64,000 nucleotides of DNA from DSWT01 sp035420085 (GTDB lineage Bacteria; Chloroflexota; Anaerolineae; B4-G1; SLSP01): the NCBI GenBank assembly GCA_035420085.1, contig DAOLUH010000003.1:1-64000 (forward strand), given 5' to 3'. Of this stretch, positions 52,827-60,927 are shown piece by piece (the stretch's first letter is position 1; every line of letters starts with the position of its first letter). The notes below the pieces were generated by a model that did not search any database, was not told the DNA's origin, and saw only the letters and a list, made by a program, of their open reading frames with translations. The translations under genes were made by a program, and so were the position numbers.

Positions 52827-53512
52827 CTAAACACCTCCGACAACCCATCCCAGAGTTCGCCGCAGTTCTGGCGTAGACTCACCCAGCGGGTGCGTCCCAC
52901 GATCACGTGATCCACGACGTCCACTTCCACCAGTTTCCCGGCCTGGATCAGGCTGCGGGTCATGGTACGGTCTTCCGGGGAAGGACTCGGATCGCCACTT
53001 GGGTGGTTGTGGCCCACCAACACTCCGCCCGCATTGCGCCGCACCGCGCCACGAAAGATTTCGGCGAAGCGCACCTGGGTCGTGTTCAACGTCCCCCGGT
53101 ACAGAATCTCCTGATCCTGCACCCGGTTGCGGGTATCCAGATACAGCACCACGAAGCACTCCTGTTCGGCGTGGCCGACGAGTGACATCAGGATATCCGC
53201 CGCGGCGCTCGGACTGGAAATCTGTCGCCGGTCGGTGTCCTGGACGTGGGCGAAACGCCGTCCCAATTCCAGGGCCGCCCGAATCCGGGCTGCCATTGCC
53301 TGGCCGATGCCAGGGATGGCGAGGAGTTCCTCGGTCAAAGCCTGGGGCAGTGTGTCCCCAAAGCGTTGCACCACGGCTTGTGCGATGTCGAGTTGGTCAG
53401 GCCCGCCGATGAGCAGCGCCAGGAGTTCGACCTGGCTGACCCCACCGGAACCGACGTAGCTCAGACGCGCCGCCGGGCGTTCGTGTAAGGGCAAAGTATG
53501 CAAAGTTCCCAT
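52823..53512 (-). CDS. radC: RadC-family JAB-domain protein
   Basis: 229 residues. The N-terminal helix-hairpin-helix (AIPGIGQAMAARIRAALELGRR) and the JAB/MPN metal site (VLVGHNHPSGDPSPSPED) near residue 165 are diagnostic. RadC-like proteins are common on mobile elements; the role in DNA repair once proposed is doubtful, and a metalloprotease-like or nuclease activity is possible. AGGAGG precedes the start. Confidence 0.93.
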   Translation of the reverse strand: MGTLHTLPLHERPAARLSYVGSGGVSQVELLALLIGGPDQLDIAQAVVQRFGDTLPQALTEELLAIPGIGQAMAARIRAALELGRRFAHVQDTDRRQISSPSAAADILMSLVGHAEQECFVVLYLDTRNRVQDQEILYRGTLNTTQVRFAEIFRGAVRRNAGGVLVGHNHPSGDPSPSPEDRTMTRSLIQAGKLVEVDVVDHVIVGRTRWVSLRQNCGELWDGLSEVFR

Positions 53513-53548
53513 TCTAGTTCCTCCTGCTAGTCTTGGTTTTGGATGAGT

Positions 53549-53600
53549 GCAGGAGTGGCTGCCTGTGTACTCCCTTTGCAGGAGCGGCAGCTACTCCTGC
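53549..53600 (-). promoter_or_regulatory. Nested gap hairpin in the radC leader
   Basis: 15-bp outer stem with one G-U (GCAGGAGTGGCTGCC, 53549-53563; complement 53586-53600) and an inner CTCC/GGAG stem. Confidence 0.85.
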
Positions 53601-53639
53601 AAGGATTGGTTTTGTCTCTTTCAGATCAAGGGTTACATC

Positions 53640-54134
53640 TCAACGGCGTGTGTCCGCCGCGATTTCGGCCAGCAGCGCATCGAACTCCAACCGCCAGCGG
53701 GCGATCCGTTGTTCTTGCGCGGGCCGGTCGTGGCGGCTCAAGGTCGGCAGCACCCGTTCGGCGCTGCTGATCCAGTGACCCAGGAGTTGCACTTTCGCTT
53801 TGCGCGAGAAGTACGGCACTTGGGCGGAACCGAAGCTACGGAAGTAGCCCAGCGGGTAGTGCTCCGGCGGTTCACCGGGAAACACCGGGCCTAGTCGTGC
53901 GCCGGTCCAATGATCGATGATCGGCACGGGCGTTCCGGTCTTCCAGCCGTAACCGTGAGGGTCCACCGACGGCCAAGAAGCCTGGCATTGCGGACAGCGC
54001 ACGTGCGACGGCCCGCCGCCCCAGCCGGGTGGCAAGGGCGTAGCGAAGTCGTCGGCAAAGAGCTGCGGGTAGACTTTCCCGCAGACGTCACATTGGATGT
54101 ACAGGCGGTCATTGTAGGTCAGGCGGTAGGGCAT
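53640..54134 (-). CDS. Zinc-ribbon protein of unknown function
   Basis: 164 residues from the ATG seven bases after GGAGG. Two CxxC pairs (IQCDVCGKVYP, VRCPQCQASW) form a zinc ribbon near residues 15-55. The rest is unknown, with a helical basic C-terminus (RHDRPAQEQRIARWRLEFDA). It overlaps the upstream gene by 16 bases. Confidence 0.7.
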   Translation of the reverse strand: MPYRLTYNDRLYIQCDVCGKVYPQLFADDFATPLPPGWGGGPSHVRCPQCQASWPSVDPHGYGWKTGTPVPIIDHWTGARLGPVFPGEPPEHYPLGYFRSFGSAQVPYFSRKAKVQLLGHWISSAERVLPTLSRHDRPAQEQRIARWRLEFDALLAEIAADTRR

Positions 54135-54586
54135 ACGGTAGCCTCCGGTTCGGGCGTGGCCGCTTCCACAGACCACGTCTCCCCGGTCTTGCGCCAGCGC
54201 GTACACTCGAACGTGCCCCGCAAGGCCGTGTAGTCCTTGGGGAGGGCGTACATCGCCGGCCACACGGTATAGCCGCGCGTTTCCAGGTGTTCGCGCACCA
54301 GGGCACGCCAGGTTGCCACTTGGTCGGCAATCGACTGGCCTGTCGCCGTCCAGGGCTGCTGCCCCTGCGGATCAAGGTCAATCCGCACTTCGTCGGCCAG
54401 GATGACCAACTCGTGGTAGGCGTTGAATCCGGCTAACGTCAGCGTGTAGACGCGGACGAGCAGTGGACTCTGGCCTTGCGTCTGGTGCGATAACAATAAC
54501 CGCACCGGGCGCTCACTGGACACTTCGCGGGCAAAGTCGGCTAATGTTTCGACGTAGACAAGGCTTACATAGATGTTCTGATTCAT
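54119..54586 (-). CDS. Hypothetical element protein
   Basis: 155 residues after AAGGAG. No domain recognised. A beta-rich first half (VRLLLSHQTQGQSPLLVRVYTLTLAGF) is followed by helices. Operon member between prim-pol and the zinc-ribbon protein. Confidence 0.65.
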   Translation of the reverse strand: MNQNIYVSLVYVETLADFAREVSSERPVRLLLSHQTQGQSPLLVRVYTLTLAGFNAYHELVILADEVRIDLDPQGQQPWTATGQSIADQVATWRALVREHLETRGYTVWPAMYALPKDYTALRGTFECTRWRKTGETWSVEAATPEPEATVCPTA

Positions 54587-54636
54587 CGTGGTTCTCCTTG
54601 GGGGTTCTTGATTGATAACGTGTTGAATACAAAGTG

Positions 54637-54668
54637 GCCCTGCTGAGAAGCGCTGCTCCCAGCAGGGC
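54637..54668 (-). promoter_or_regulatory. Gap hairpin between prim-pol and the next gene
   Basis: Outer GCCCTGCTG/CAGCAGGGC (54637-54645, 54660-54668) and an inner GAAGC/GCT stem. It starts 14 bases after the prim-pol stop and is followed by only three Ts, so it may be an attenuator or a processing site. Confidence 0.75.
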
Positions 54669-54681
54669 TGGGGTTACCGGC

Positions 54682-55602
54682 TTACGCCCCGTAGCCCAAT
54701 TGGTGAAGCGCACTGGCCGCCGCGTGGTAATCCCCGCCGTGTTCCAACAACGCGAACACGGCGAAGGGGCTGTAGGCCCGCGCGGGATCGAACGGCGGAG
54801 CATTGCTGGTGAAGACGTAGAAGCAACGCGAGTCGCGGTAGTTGTAGGTGGCGGAGTGTCCGCGTCGCTTCCCCGGTCGTCGCCAGTAGGATGCCTCGTG
54901 GACGTGGCGTACACAGCGCCAGCCGTGGCGTTCCAGCACGCCCACCACGTCCCCACGCTGGTTGTAGTCGTCGCCGGGTCGGTGGGCATCATCGGAATAT
55001 CGCCAGGGCGTCGATGCAGTACGCGGCGCGCAGACCAGTGGCACGCGGCTGAACTGCCGCGCCGTGTCGAGCAGCGCAGCGCGTTCCTCGCAGCTCAGAA
55101 ACGGGATCGCGGTCAAGTCGCCCTGCAGTACGGTGTAGCCCGCACTCGGCGGGGCCAGCACGTAGCCGCCCGCGCCGCGCGTCTCGATGAGCGTGAACTT
55201 GCCATTGGGCTTGGCTGGATCCACGGCTAACTTCTGGTTGCCGGTGATCGCCGCGTCACAGCGGTAGTAGACGTGGTAGCCGCCGCTCTGCGTCTGCACC
55301 AGGGGCAGCCGTGCGAGTAGCGCTGCATCATACTGCGTCAGCACTGCGGCCCATTGGGCGAACAGCGCGGGCGCGTCGAAGTCGAGTACTTCCAGATCGC
55401 CGCTGACCCCACCGGTGACCACGGCGAGGGCGTCGGCCTGTGTCCAGGGACCGAACCAACGCCACACCTCCAAGGGCGTGGGTGGGCGGTCCTGGTAAGG
55501 CTTCCACCGCTGCAGGCGCGGTTGTTTGCGCTGCCGGTCACAGGGTAACACGGAGAGGCCCGCGCGGGTGTAAGCCAGAGCGGATGACAACAATGGGTTC
55601 AT
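54682..55602 (-). CDS. Primase-polymerase (prim-pol) N-terminal-type protein
   Basis: 306 residues. 'YTRAGLSVLPCDRQRKQPRLQRW', 'LEVLDFDAPALFAQW' (DxD metal pair) and 'TQSGGYHVYYR' (sGGxH) are the motifs of bifunctional DNA primase/polymerases of the plasmid prim-pol family. The C-terminal 100 residues are unlike a helicase, so primer synthesis is the likely task. The helicase may be supplied by another protein. The leader contains 'gtttcaggtttcaggttg' spacer words. Confidence 0.88.
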   Translation of the reverse strand: MNPLLSSALAYTRAGLSVLPCDRQRKQPRLQRWKPYQDRPPTPLEVWRWFGPWTQADALAVVTGGVSGDLEVLDFDAPALFAQWAAVLTQYDAALLARLPLVQTQSGGYHVYYRCDAAITGNQKLAVDPAKPNGKFTLIETRGAGGYVLAPPSAGYTVLQGDLTAIPFLSCEERAALLDTARQFSRVPLVCAPRTASTPWRYSDDAHRPGDDYNQRGDVVGVLERHGWRCVRHVHEASYWRRPGKRRGHSATYNYRDSRCFYVFTSNAPPFDPARAYSPFAVFALLEHGGDYHAAASALHQLGYGA

Positions 55603-55664
55603 ACGGTTTACCTCCTTGGGGATAGTTTCAGGTTTCAGGTTGAAAGTTCTAGGTTGATGGTCGA

Positions 55665-56195
55665 TCAGGGTGGCAGTGGTTTCAGGACAAGTTCCGTGGA
55701 TGGCACACGGTAGAAGCCGGGGTTACGATGGATCACCGTGTCGGCCAGTGGTGTGACCAGCGGATGAAGCACGGTCTGCACTGTCGTCAGGTCGGCGTTG
55801 CCACCATCGAGCGCCGTGTCCACGAACACCGCGCCCAGCACCGCCTCGAAGACGTCGCTGAGCACCGTTGTCCGTTGGCGCAAGCCGCGACTGTCGGCGC
55901 GCAGACTCAACTGCACGGCCCAGGGCAGTTCCAGTTGCCGGGCGAAGCGCGCCAGACTTTCGGCGCGCACCAACTCGGCGCGCAAGATGCTCATCTGCCC
56001 CGGCCCGAAGTGCGGGAAGTCGCGGTAGAGCCAGTAGGTCACCGCCAGTTCCAGTACCGCGTCGCCCAGGTGTTCCAGGCGCTCGTAATTCTGTACGCCG
56101 GCGGAACTGTGCGTCAGGGCCAGGCGCAGCAGGTCAGGGTTGGCAAAGTAGTAGCCCAACCGTTGTTGGAGTTCGTGGGTGAGCGTGGGGTTCAC
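55665..56195 (-). CDS. Minimal RNase III without dsRNA-binding domain
   Basis: 176 residues from a GTG seven bases after GGAGG; this GTG overlaps the upstream stop (GTGA). The nuclease signature ERLEHLGDAVLELAV lies near residue 35 and the second metal-site helix DVFEAVLGAVFVD near 115. Acidic residues needed for Mg2+ are present. After ~150 residues the protein ends without the usual dsRBD (standard RNase III is ~225 residues). Such forms still cut structured RNA. It may act on the hairpins found in the gaps of this same gene cluster. Confidence 0.88.
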   Translation of the reverse strand: MNPTLTHELQQRLGYYFANPDLLRLALTHSSAGVQNYERLEHLGDAVLELAVTYWLYRDFPHFGPGQMSILRAELVRAESLARFARQLELPWAVQLSLRADSRGLRQRTTVLSDVFEAVLGAVFVDTALDGGNADLTTVQTVLHPLVTPLADTVIHRNPGFYRVPSTELVLKPLPP

Positions 56196-56629
56196 GGCGC
56201 ACCTCCACTGTCGAACCAGGGTTCCTCTTCCAGCCAACGGTGGAGCACGTCCATCTCCGACGCATCCAGGGTGGCTTTCACTGTCTGCCACAGGTTTGCG
56301 CCGGTTACAAAGTCGGCCAACGTCCAGAATGCCAGCGTCTCCCACGGCGCGAAGCGCCCTGGCATCCACAGGGTTACGGTGGGAGCCGTGTTGGGAAACG
56401 TCAGACAGTAGGGTGTGGGGTCATCGGTCAACGTGAAGTCCAGCCACACCGCGCGCGGCGGTGTGGGGGTCATCGTGCCCCGTAGATGTGTCACCGTGGG
56501 ATCAGCGCGCAGCGCGGTGCCGGTTTGTTGGATCAGCCGGGAGCGGCGCTGCTGTTGTTCCGGGGTGAAGGCCACGGGGTGTGCGGGTGCTGCCATTACA
56601 GGCAGCGTCAGGACAGGGGTTAAACTCAT
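56192..56629 (-). CDS. Hypothetical protein upstream of RNase III
   Basis: 145 residues after AGGAGG. A central 'RAVWLDFTLTDDPTPYCLTFPNTAPTVTLW' strand-rich part and a C-terminal helical tail with tryptophans are visible in fragments; no family recognised. It overlaps the RNase III start by four bases, so the two are translated together and may cooperate. Confidence 0.65.
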   Translation of the reverse strand: MSLTPVLTLPVMAAPAHPVAFTPEQQQRRSRLIQQTGTALRADPTVTHLRGTMTPTPPRAVWLDFTLTDDPTPYCLTFPNTAPTVTLWMPGRFAPWETLAFWTLADFVTGANLWQTVKATLDASEMDVLHRWLEEEPWFDSGGAP

Positions 56630-56650
56630 TGTATACCTCCTCGTAGGTGA

Positions 56651-56696
56651 CGAGGGGGCCGGCGTCTCCTGTCACGGAGGCGCAGCGGCCTCCTCG
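56651..56696 (-). promoter_or_regulatory. Nested gap hairpin before the RNase III operon pair
   Basis: Outer CGAGGGGGCCG/CGGCCTCCTCG (56651-56661, 56686-56696, one mismatch) and inner GCGTCTCC/GGAGGCGC (56662-56669, 56676-56683). Confidence 0.85.
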
Positions 56697-56713
56697 ACAG
56701 GACAGAAATGGAG

Positions 56714-56746
56714 AAAAGCGCCTGGGAGAGAATCCACAGGCGCTTT
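56714..56746 (-). terminator. Terminator after the two-helix membrane protein
   Basis: AAAAGCGCCTG/CAGGCGCTTT stem with a 12-base loop, followed on the minus strand by TTTTC. It begins 20 bases after the stop at 56766. Confidence 0.7.
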
Positions 56747-56765
56747 CACGGATAGGGGCAGAAAC

Positions 56766-57224
56766 CTACTCCTCAGAGAACTCAGACAACGTAGGCGCGA
56801 CGCGCTGCATGGTCTTGAAGCTGACCACCTGTTTCAGTCCGCCGACTACCACCAGAGCGACCACGACCAGCAAGAGCAGGCCGGGGTGCGCACCGTGACG
56901 GGCGGCGAAGGGAAACAGGCGCGGCGCTTGGGCATACAACCACGCCAGACCGGGCACGATCAACGCCAACAGGAGCAGCGCCCGCCACCACCTGGCCCGT
57001 CCCCGCGGCTTGCGCCGGGGTGCGAACCGCGGTTGACGCGGCGTTGGCTGTTCTGCTGAACGCCACGGCCGGCGCTCCGTTGGGGTCAATGCAGGACTGG
57101 CTTGCGCTGCCTGCTGCTGCGGTCGCCAATGCAGGTTCTCTGCCTGGCGATGCTCAGGTGCGTGACGCGCCGGACTGTGTTGCGCCGGGTGATGGCGATA
57201 GACGCGGTGAATCGGCGTTTCCAT
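56766..57224 (-). CDS. Hypothetical membrane protein, basic N-terminus
   Basis: 152 residues. About 75 His/Pro/Arg/Gln-rich residues precede two membrane helices (ALLLLALIVPGLAWLYA and LLLLVVVALVVVGGL). No family recognised. It begins three bases after the end of the upstream gene. Confidence 0.6.
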   Translation of the reverse strand: METPIHRVYRHHPAQHSPARHAPEHRQAENLHWRPQQQAAQASPALTPTERRPWRSAEQPTPRQPRFAPRRKPRGRARWWRALLLLALIVPGLAWLYAQAPRLFPFAARHGAHPGLLLLVVVALVVVGGLKQVVSFKTMQRVAPTLSEFSEE

Positions 57225-57227
57225 CGC

Positions 57228-58154
57228 TCACCCCTGTCGCTTTAGTTCGTCCAGCAACGTTTGCGCCGCGTCCGCGGTGATCCCGTCCAGCGCGCTGGTG
57301 ATGTCGGCTTGGGCGAAGCCCTTGCCGTGCATCAACGCCGTGAGCAACCGCCTGGTGCTCTCCGTGGCCGGAACTGCATCCACCTTGGCCGCCCGTACCG
57401 GCGCGGTAGGCGCATCGCCTTCTTCCCTGTCTGGGGTGTCAGTATCGGCGAGGCCGCTGTCGGCGAGTTCACCGTCACCGTTGGGACCAGGGTTGTGCTC
57501 CCAGGCCGCCGCCCACTGCTTGTACAACTCCCACTCGGCCTCGATGATGTCGGCCAAGTCGTCCCCGATGTAGTCTACGTCCGGGTCGAACTCGTTGGAG
57601 CGCACAATGGGTGTGGCGCGGCTCTTCTGCTTGGTCCCGCGCAGCGCCGGTTCTCCGGCGTGCAACAGCAGTGCGAAGAAAGAACTGGGCGCTTTGCCCT
57701 GCGTCGCCTTGCGCACCGCTTGCCGGTGTTCACGCAGCGCCTGCGCCAGGTCTTTCGACGCCATCCCTTTGACGGTCAGCATCACCGGCCCGGCGAAGCC
57801 GTTCGCGGTCTCGACGTAGCCCAGGGCTTGCAGTTTCCCGCGCGCCCCGTCCACGAAGCCGCCCAACCGGTTGCCGTCCTTGACCCAGGCAAAGCGGGTT
57901 GCCAAGGGCACGAAGCGTAGCCAGTCGGTGAAGAAGACCCGCTCGCTTTCGCCGGTGCTGAAGATGAGCGTATGTTCGACCCCACCGTTGGGCGTGGCCT
58001 TGAGCAGTTCGGCCTGCTCCGCGCTCATCGCAAAGCCACCGGTGGTTTCGCGGGGTTCTAACGAACCGCCGTCATTCACGTACTGGATGAACGGGTATTC
58101 GCACACCATTTCCTCTTGTAGAATCTGCGAGTTATCACGATCTTGCCAAGACAT
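57228..58154 (-). CDS. Hypothetical element protein, possibly DUF5895-like
   Basis: 308 residues. The opening 'FIQYVNDGGSLEPRETTGGF' recalls DUF5895-type proteins of cyanobacterial elements, which are thought to be DNA-associated; this is a weak memory match. An acidic glycine-rich linker lies at residues ~215-255, and the C-terminus is a small helical bundle (LLTALMHGKGFAQADITSAL). An SSB-like or replication accessory role is possible. Confidence 0.6.
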   Translation of the reverse strand: MSWQDRDNSQILQEEMVCEYPFIQYVNDGGSLEPRETTGGFAMSAEQAELLKATPNGGVEHTLIFSTGESERVFFTDWLRFVPLATRFAWVKDGNRLGGFVDGARGKLQALGYVETANGFAGPVMLTVKGMASKDLAQALREHRQAVRKATQGKAPSSFFALLLHAGEPALRGTKQKSRATPIVRSNEFDPDVDYIGDDLADIIEAEWELYKQWAAAWEHNPGPNGDGELADSGLADTDTPDREEGDAPTAPVRAAKVDAVPATESTRRLLTALMHGKGFAQADITSALDGITADAAQTLLDELKRQG

Positions 58155-58220
58155 TGCATACCTCCGATTAGATTTGTGATTTGCTGATTTGAGATTTGTT
58201 GATTACCAGTGGATCACAAC

Positions 58221-58264
58221 GGAGAGGCACACATTCTCCCACAAGGGAGAACGATGCGCCTCCC
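58221..58264 (-). promoter_or_regulatory. Nested gap hairpin before the DUF5895-like gene
   Basis: Outer GGAGAGGCACA/TGCGCCTCCC (imperfect) and a perfect inner TTCTCCC/GGGAGAA (58234-58240, 58245-58251). Confidence 0.75.
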
Positions 58265-58290
58265 GTGTGAAGGACAACGACGAAAACATT

Positions 58291-58640
58291 GGTCAGCCGG
58301 ACGCCCCATCGCCCGGCTGAACCGTGTAGGCGAAGCGGACGTTGGGGTAGTGCATGAGTGAACAAGGGTATCAATCAGTGCGTCTCCCGCGCACCGACTG
58401 TAGTTGGGCCGGGGCACAGGAGAGGCCAAAGCAAAGATGGGCAGAGAAGTCACGTGTGACGTTGAAACGTTGTCACATTTCGATATTGCGTATTGACAGC
58501 CGCAGGAAACGACCGGGGTTTTCCACCGGGCGCTGCCCACGGCTCTGCCTTTCGCAGTCAGAATATAGTATTGAGTTGTTAAGGTTCTGCCCATTGCGCC
58601 CCATCTGGATCAGACAGGGCCGGATGTGAGGCCGGAGCCT
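58291..58640. other. Non-coding region with further inverted repeats
   Basis: It contains CAGCCGG/CCGGCTG (about 58293-58319) and the palindrome GTCACGTGTGAC followed by AACGTT-type words near 58450-58480, which could be protein-binding sites. No gene seen. Confidence 0.5.
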
Positions 58641-58677
58641 CGGCATATACATTGGGTAGGAGACAATGTGTATGCCG
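58641..58677. repeat. Strong hairpin downstream of the candidate ncRNA
   Basis: 14-bp stem CGGCATATACATTG/CAATGTGTATGCCG with one G-U pair and a nine-base loop. Confidence 0.75.
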
Positions 58678-58705
58678 CGACCACGGACTCGGTGTGGCAT
58701 TGGAA

Positions 58706-58909
58706 CGCAAAAAGCCCCACGCGGGCAGCATCTAACGTGGGCGGAACAAAGTCCGTCAGGCGTGAAAACGTCAGATGCCCCGGTGGGGCTTTCAGGGTAT
58801 AGACAACTCCGGCGCAAGGGCCGGTGGTGTTCAGCAAGGATAGCGTACCCGCGACAGGTACGGGCAGGTCAGGATGAGCAGGTTATGGAACTGGTAAGGA
58901 ACGATTCTT
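58706..58909 (-). ncRNA. Candidate structured small RNA
   Basis: About 200 bases bounded by an extended -10 promoter and a terminator. Three hairpins are visible on the minus strand: CGTACC/GGTACG, CCGGC/GCCGG, and a long terminal one. The last has AAAGCCCCAC/GTGGGGCTTT (58711-58720, 58783-58792) enclosing GGGCAGCATCT/AGATGCCCC, and it ends in TTTTT. There is no convincing coding frame. It might instead be only the 3' end of the sigma-ImmA transcript. Confidence 0.5.
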
Positions 58910-58915
58910 ACTATT

Positions 58916-58945
58916 ATTATACCATACAGGAGGGGGTGAAATCAA
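58916..58945 (-). promoter_or_regulatory. Promoter of the candidate small RNA
   Basis: Minus strand: TTGATT (58940-58945), an 18-bp spacer and TATAAT (58916-58921) within ATGGTATAAT. Confidence 0.6.
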
Positions 58946-58997
58946 GGGGGATATCCATCACTCATCCCGCACTTCATTAGCAAAAAGGCTATAAAGG

Positions 58998-59822
58998 TCA
59001 CAGCACGCCTCGGTGATAATAATGATCTTCGCTATTGATCTCGTCATCGACCCATAGCAATGTCAATACCGCATCATAGCTAGGCATAGGCCATGATTGT
59101 TCTAAAATGGTCGCATCTCTCCGATACTGACCGCTTGAAAACCAAGCTGATGCCTTAACTCTTTTGGGAGCAATATGCTGGAGTGCTGTGTTTGTGGAAA
59201 GCGCACCAGCAAGTGTAGTAGGATCAACCTTACATCGTACGTCAATGAACAATCCAATTTCTTTGAAGGCTTTACTGGCATGGAACCATCTAGTCTGTCC
59301 ATTCTGTGTCAATACAATAGCACAAGCCTCATCACAAAACTTCAAGTAACGGATTGCCGTTGCCGTTATTGAGACCTCAAATTCGCTCGCTAATTCCGCG
59401 ATGAAATCTAGAGAGGGATCGACTTTGTTACATAAAGGAGCAAAGAATCGTTGTGGCAGGAGTAAAGTGGCGGCGAATTCGTTGGCTTCTTGTTCTTGAT
59501 TAGCATCCGGAGACTGCATTAAGCTTTCACTGATATCTTTACTGGTACACAGGAATATATTCCGGGTATGACAGTGCATTTCTAAGTGACCTAACTCGTG
59601 CGCTATACTGAAACGCTGACGCCGTTGATTTTGAACAGATGTTGAGATGGTAATAATGGCTCTTTTGCCAAGGGTGGTCAACCGGGCTTCGGCACCATGT
59701 AAAGGCTCATATCGTATGATAGCTCCTCGTATCCACACAAGTCTCTCGAGATGTTTCAAATCGTCTTGGATTATTCCCAAGTCATCAAGGATACGCTCAA
59801 CTGCATAGTTAGGAGAAACCAC
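58998..59822 (-). CDS. ImmA/IrrE-family metallopeptidase
   Basis: 274 residues. The zinc motif AHELGHLEMH lies at ~72-81, followed by EQEANEFAATLLLP, the family's third ligand region. The C-terminal ~130 residues form a second domain, perhaps GAF-like. Relatives cleave repressors (ImmA of ICEBs1, IrrE of Deinococcus) to switch on genes. It is the third gene of a tight operon with a sigma-like protein, so that protein or the middle one is a likely substrate. AT-rich compared with neighbours. Confidence 0.9.
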   Translation of the reverse strand: MVSPNYAVERILDDLGIIQDDLKHLERLVWIRGAIIRYEPLHGAEARLTTLGKRAIITISTSVQNQRRQRFSIAHELGHLEMHCHTRNIFLCTSKDISESLMQSPDANQEQEANEFAATLLLPQRFFAPLCNKVDPSLDFIAELASEFEVSITATAIRYLKFCDEACAIVLTQNGQTRWFHASKAFKEIGLFIDVRCKVDPTTLAGALSTNTALQHIAPKRVKASAWFSSGQYRRDATILEQSWPMPSYDAVLTLLWVDDEINSEDHYYHRGVL

Positions 59823-59824
59823 AG

Positions 59825-60283
59825 TTATTTTTCCTCACTGGCGGGTGTGTTTTGTTCAGCAGCCAGGTATTGAAGTTCAGTCAATAACCCAATTAAGTCT
59901 TGATCGCTCACTGACTCAAAGTTGCGAAAATACGCTTGTGCAAATCTGGCTTGCGGTTTCAATTGGTTGGTCAGCCTCTTAATAGCTTCAATAATTCCTT
60001 CTCTGGTGCGAGGAATCGAAACTGATGCTTTGAAACGCTCAATCCGCGTGTTTGCTGCTTGCAGTTCTACTTCCGCTTGGTTACGCCAATTCAGGGGGGA
60101 TTCTGCTAAGGCTTTTTCCGCAAAAGCTTGTATTCGTGCTGCTACATTATCAGGATTATAGCCAGCCTCTAATAACACTGCATCAATTTCGCTCGGCGTT
60201 TCTGGTTCTATAGCATCGAACAAATTGGCAAACGCTTGTACCAAATCTTCATCAGTTTGAGGCGATCTTGTTTTTTTCTTCAT
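59825..60283 (-). CDS. Unknown protein between sigma-like and ImmA genes
   Basis: 152 residues. A lysine-rich start (MKKKTRSPQTDED) precedes 'LVQAFANLFDAIEPETPSEIDAVLLEAGY'-like helices, and an acidic end follows. Mostly helical, no family recognised. One base separates it from the sigma-like gene and two from ImmA. It could be a regulator cleaved by ImmA or an anti-sigma-like protein. Confidence 0.75.
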   Translation of the reverse strand: MKKKTRSPQTDEDLVQAFANLFDAIEPETPSEIDAVLLEAGYNPDNVAARIQAFAEKALAESPLNWRNQAEVELQAANTRIERFKASVSIPRTREGIIEAIKRLTNQLKPQARFAQAYFRNFESVSDQDLIGLLTELQYLAAEQNTPASEEK

Positions 60284-60284
60284 C

Positions 60285-60899
60285 TTACTTTCCTTTTCTG
60301 GCCTGACGGCGAATCCTTTTCAAACGGTTGTTAACTTCTTGAACAGATATACTTAACCAATCTGCAAGTTCTCTCGGTTTTGGCTCACAGCCATCTATTA
60401 CAGCCTCAAGGATTTGCTCAAGTTCGGGCACACCATCCACAATCTCAAACAGAGCATTAACTTGCTGCTTTATCCCAGCTCGATCTTCCGTATCCACAAT
60501 TGCTTGTTCTGGTTCTGAGATCGAAGTGTTGATAGAATTGTGGATCTGCGCAAGACAATCAAGCATCCCTGTATCGTCTTCTTGATTTTCATCTTGTGGT
60601 ATCGGTTTTTCATAGCGATGAGCCGTAGATTTAGCAAAATGATCAAGCTCGCTTTTTATCTGATCTTTAAGCCAAGGAAGTAGTTCACCTTTATTTGGGT
60701 CCCAATGCCGATCTCCGTTCAGCGTTTTAAGAATGACCTCCTGGACAATGTCCTCACAAGTTTTGCCTACAACGAGCTCAAATCCATCACCACGACGCCA
60801 ACGGTAGTTTTGGGCACGCCATACTGTGAATGCAAGTAATTTCTTACCTATGGTATCCCAACCTGCTTGTTGAAGCAATTTGAAAGTTTCTATATCCAT
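60285..60899 (-). CDS. Sigma-70-like (ECF-type) factor
   Basis: 204 residues. 'TCEDIVQEVILKTLNGDRHWDPNKGELLPWL' resembles region 2 of ECF sigma factors, fragment DIVQEVILKTL being the core. The C-terminal 'EPKPRELADWLSISVQEVNNRLKRIRRQARK' resembles region 4, a helix-turn-helix. The middle has an acidic insert. It may direct polymerase to element promoters or be only sigma-like. GAGGAAG precedes the ATG. Confidence 0.75.
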   Translation of the reverse strand: MDIETFKLLQQAGWDTIGKKLLAFTVWRAQNYRWRRGDGFELVVGKTCEDIVQEVILKTLNGDRHWDPNKGELLPWLKDQIKSELDHFAKSTAHRYEKPIPQDENQEDDTGMLDCLAQIHNSINTSISEPEQAIVDTEDRAGIKQQVNALFEIVDGVPELEQILEAVIDGCEPKPRELADWLSISVQEVNNRLKRIRRQARKGK

Positions 60900-60927
60900 A
60901 CTTCCTCTTGTAATTCAGTGAATTGTT

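Noticed and set aside
58610..58837. 75-residue minus-strand protein
   Set aside because: It covers the structured RNA region, has no ribosome site and no protein-like composition.
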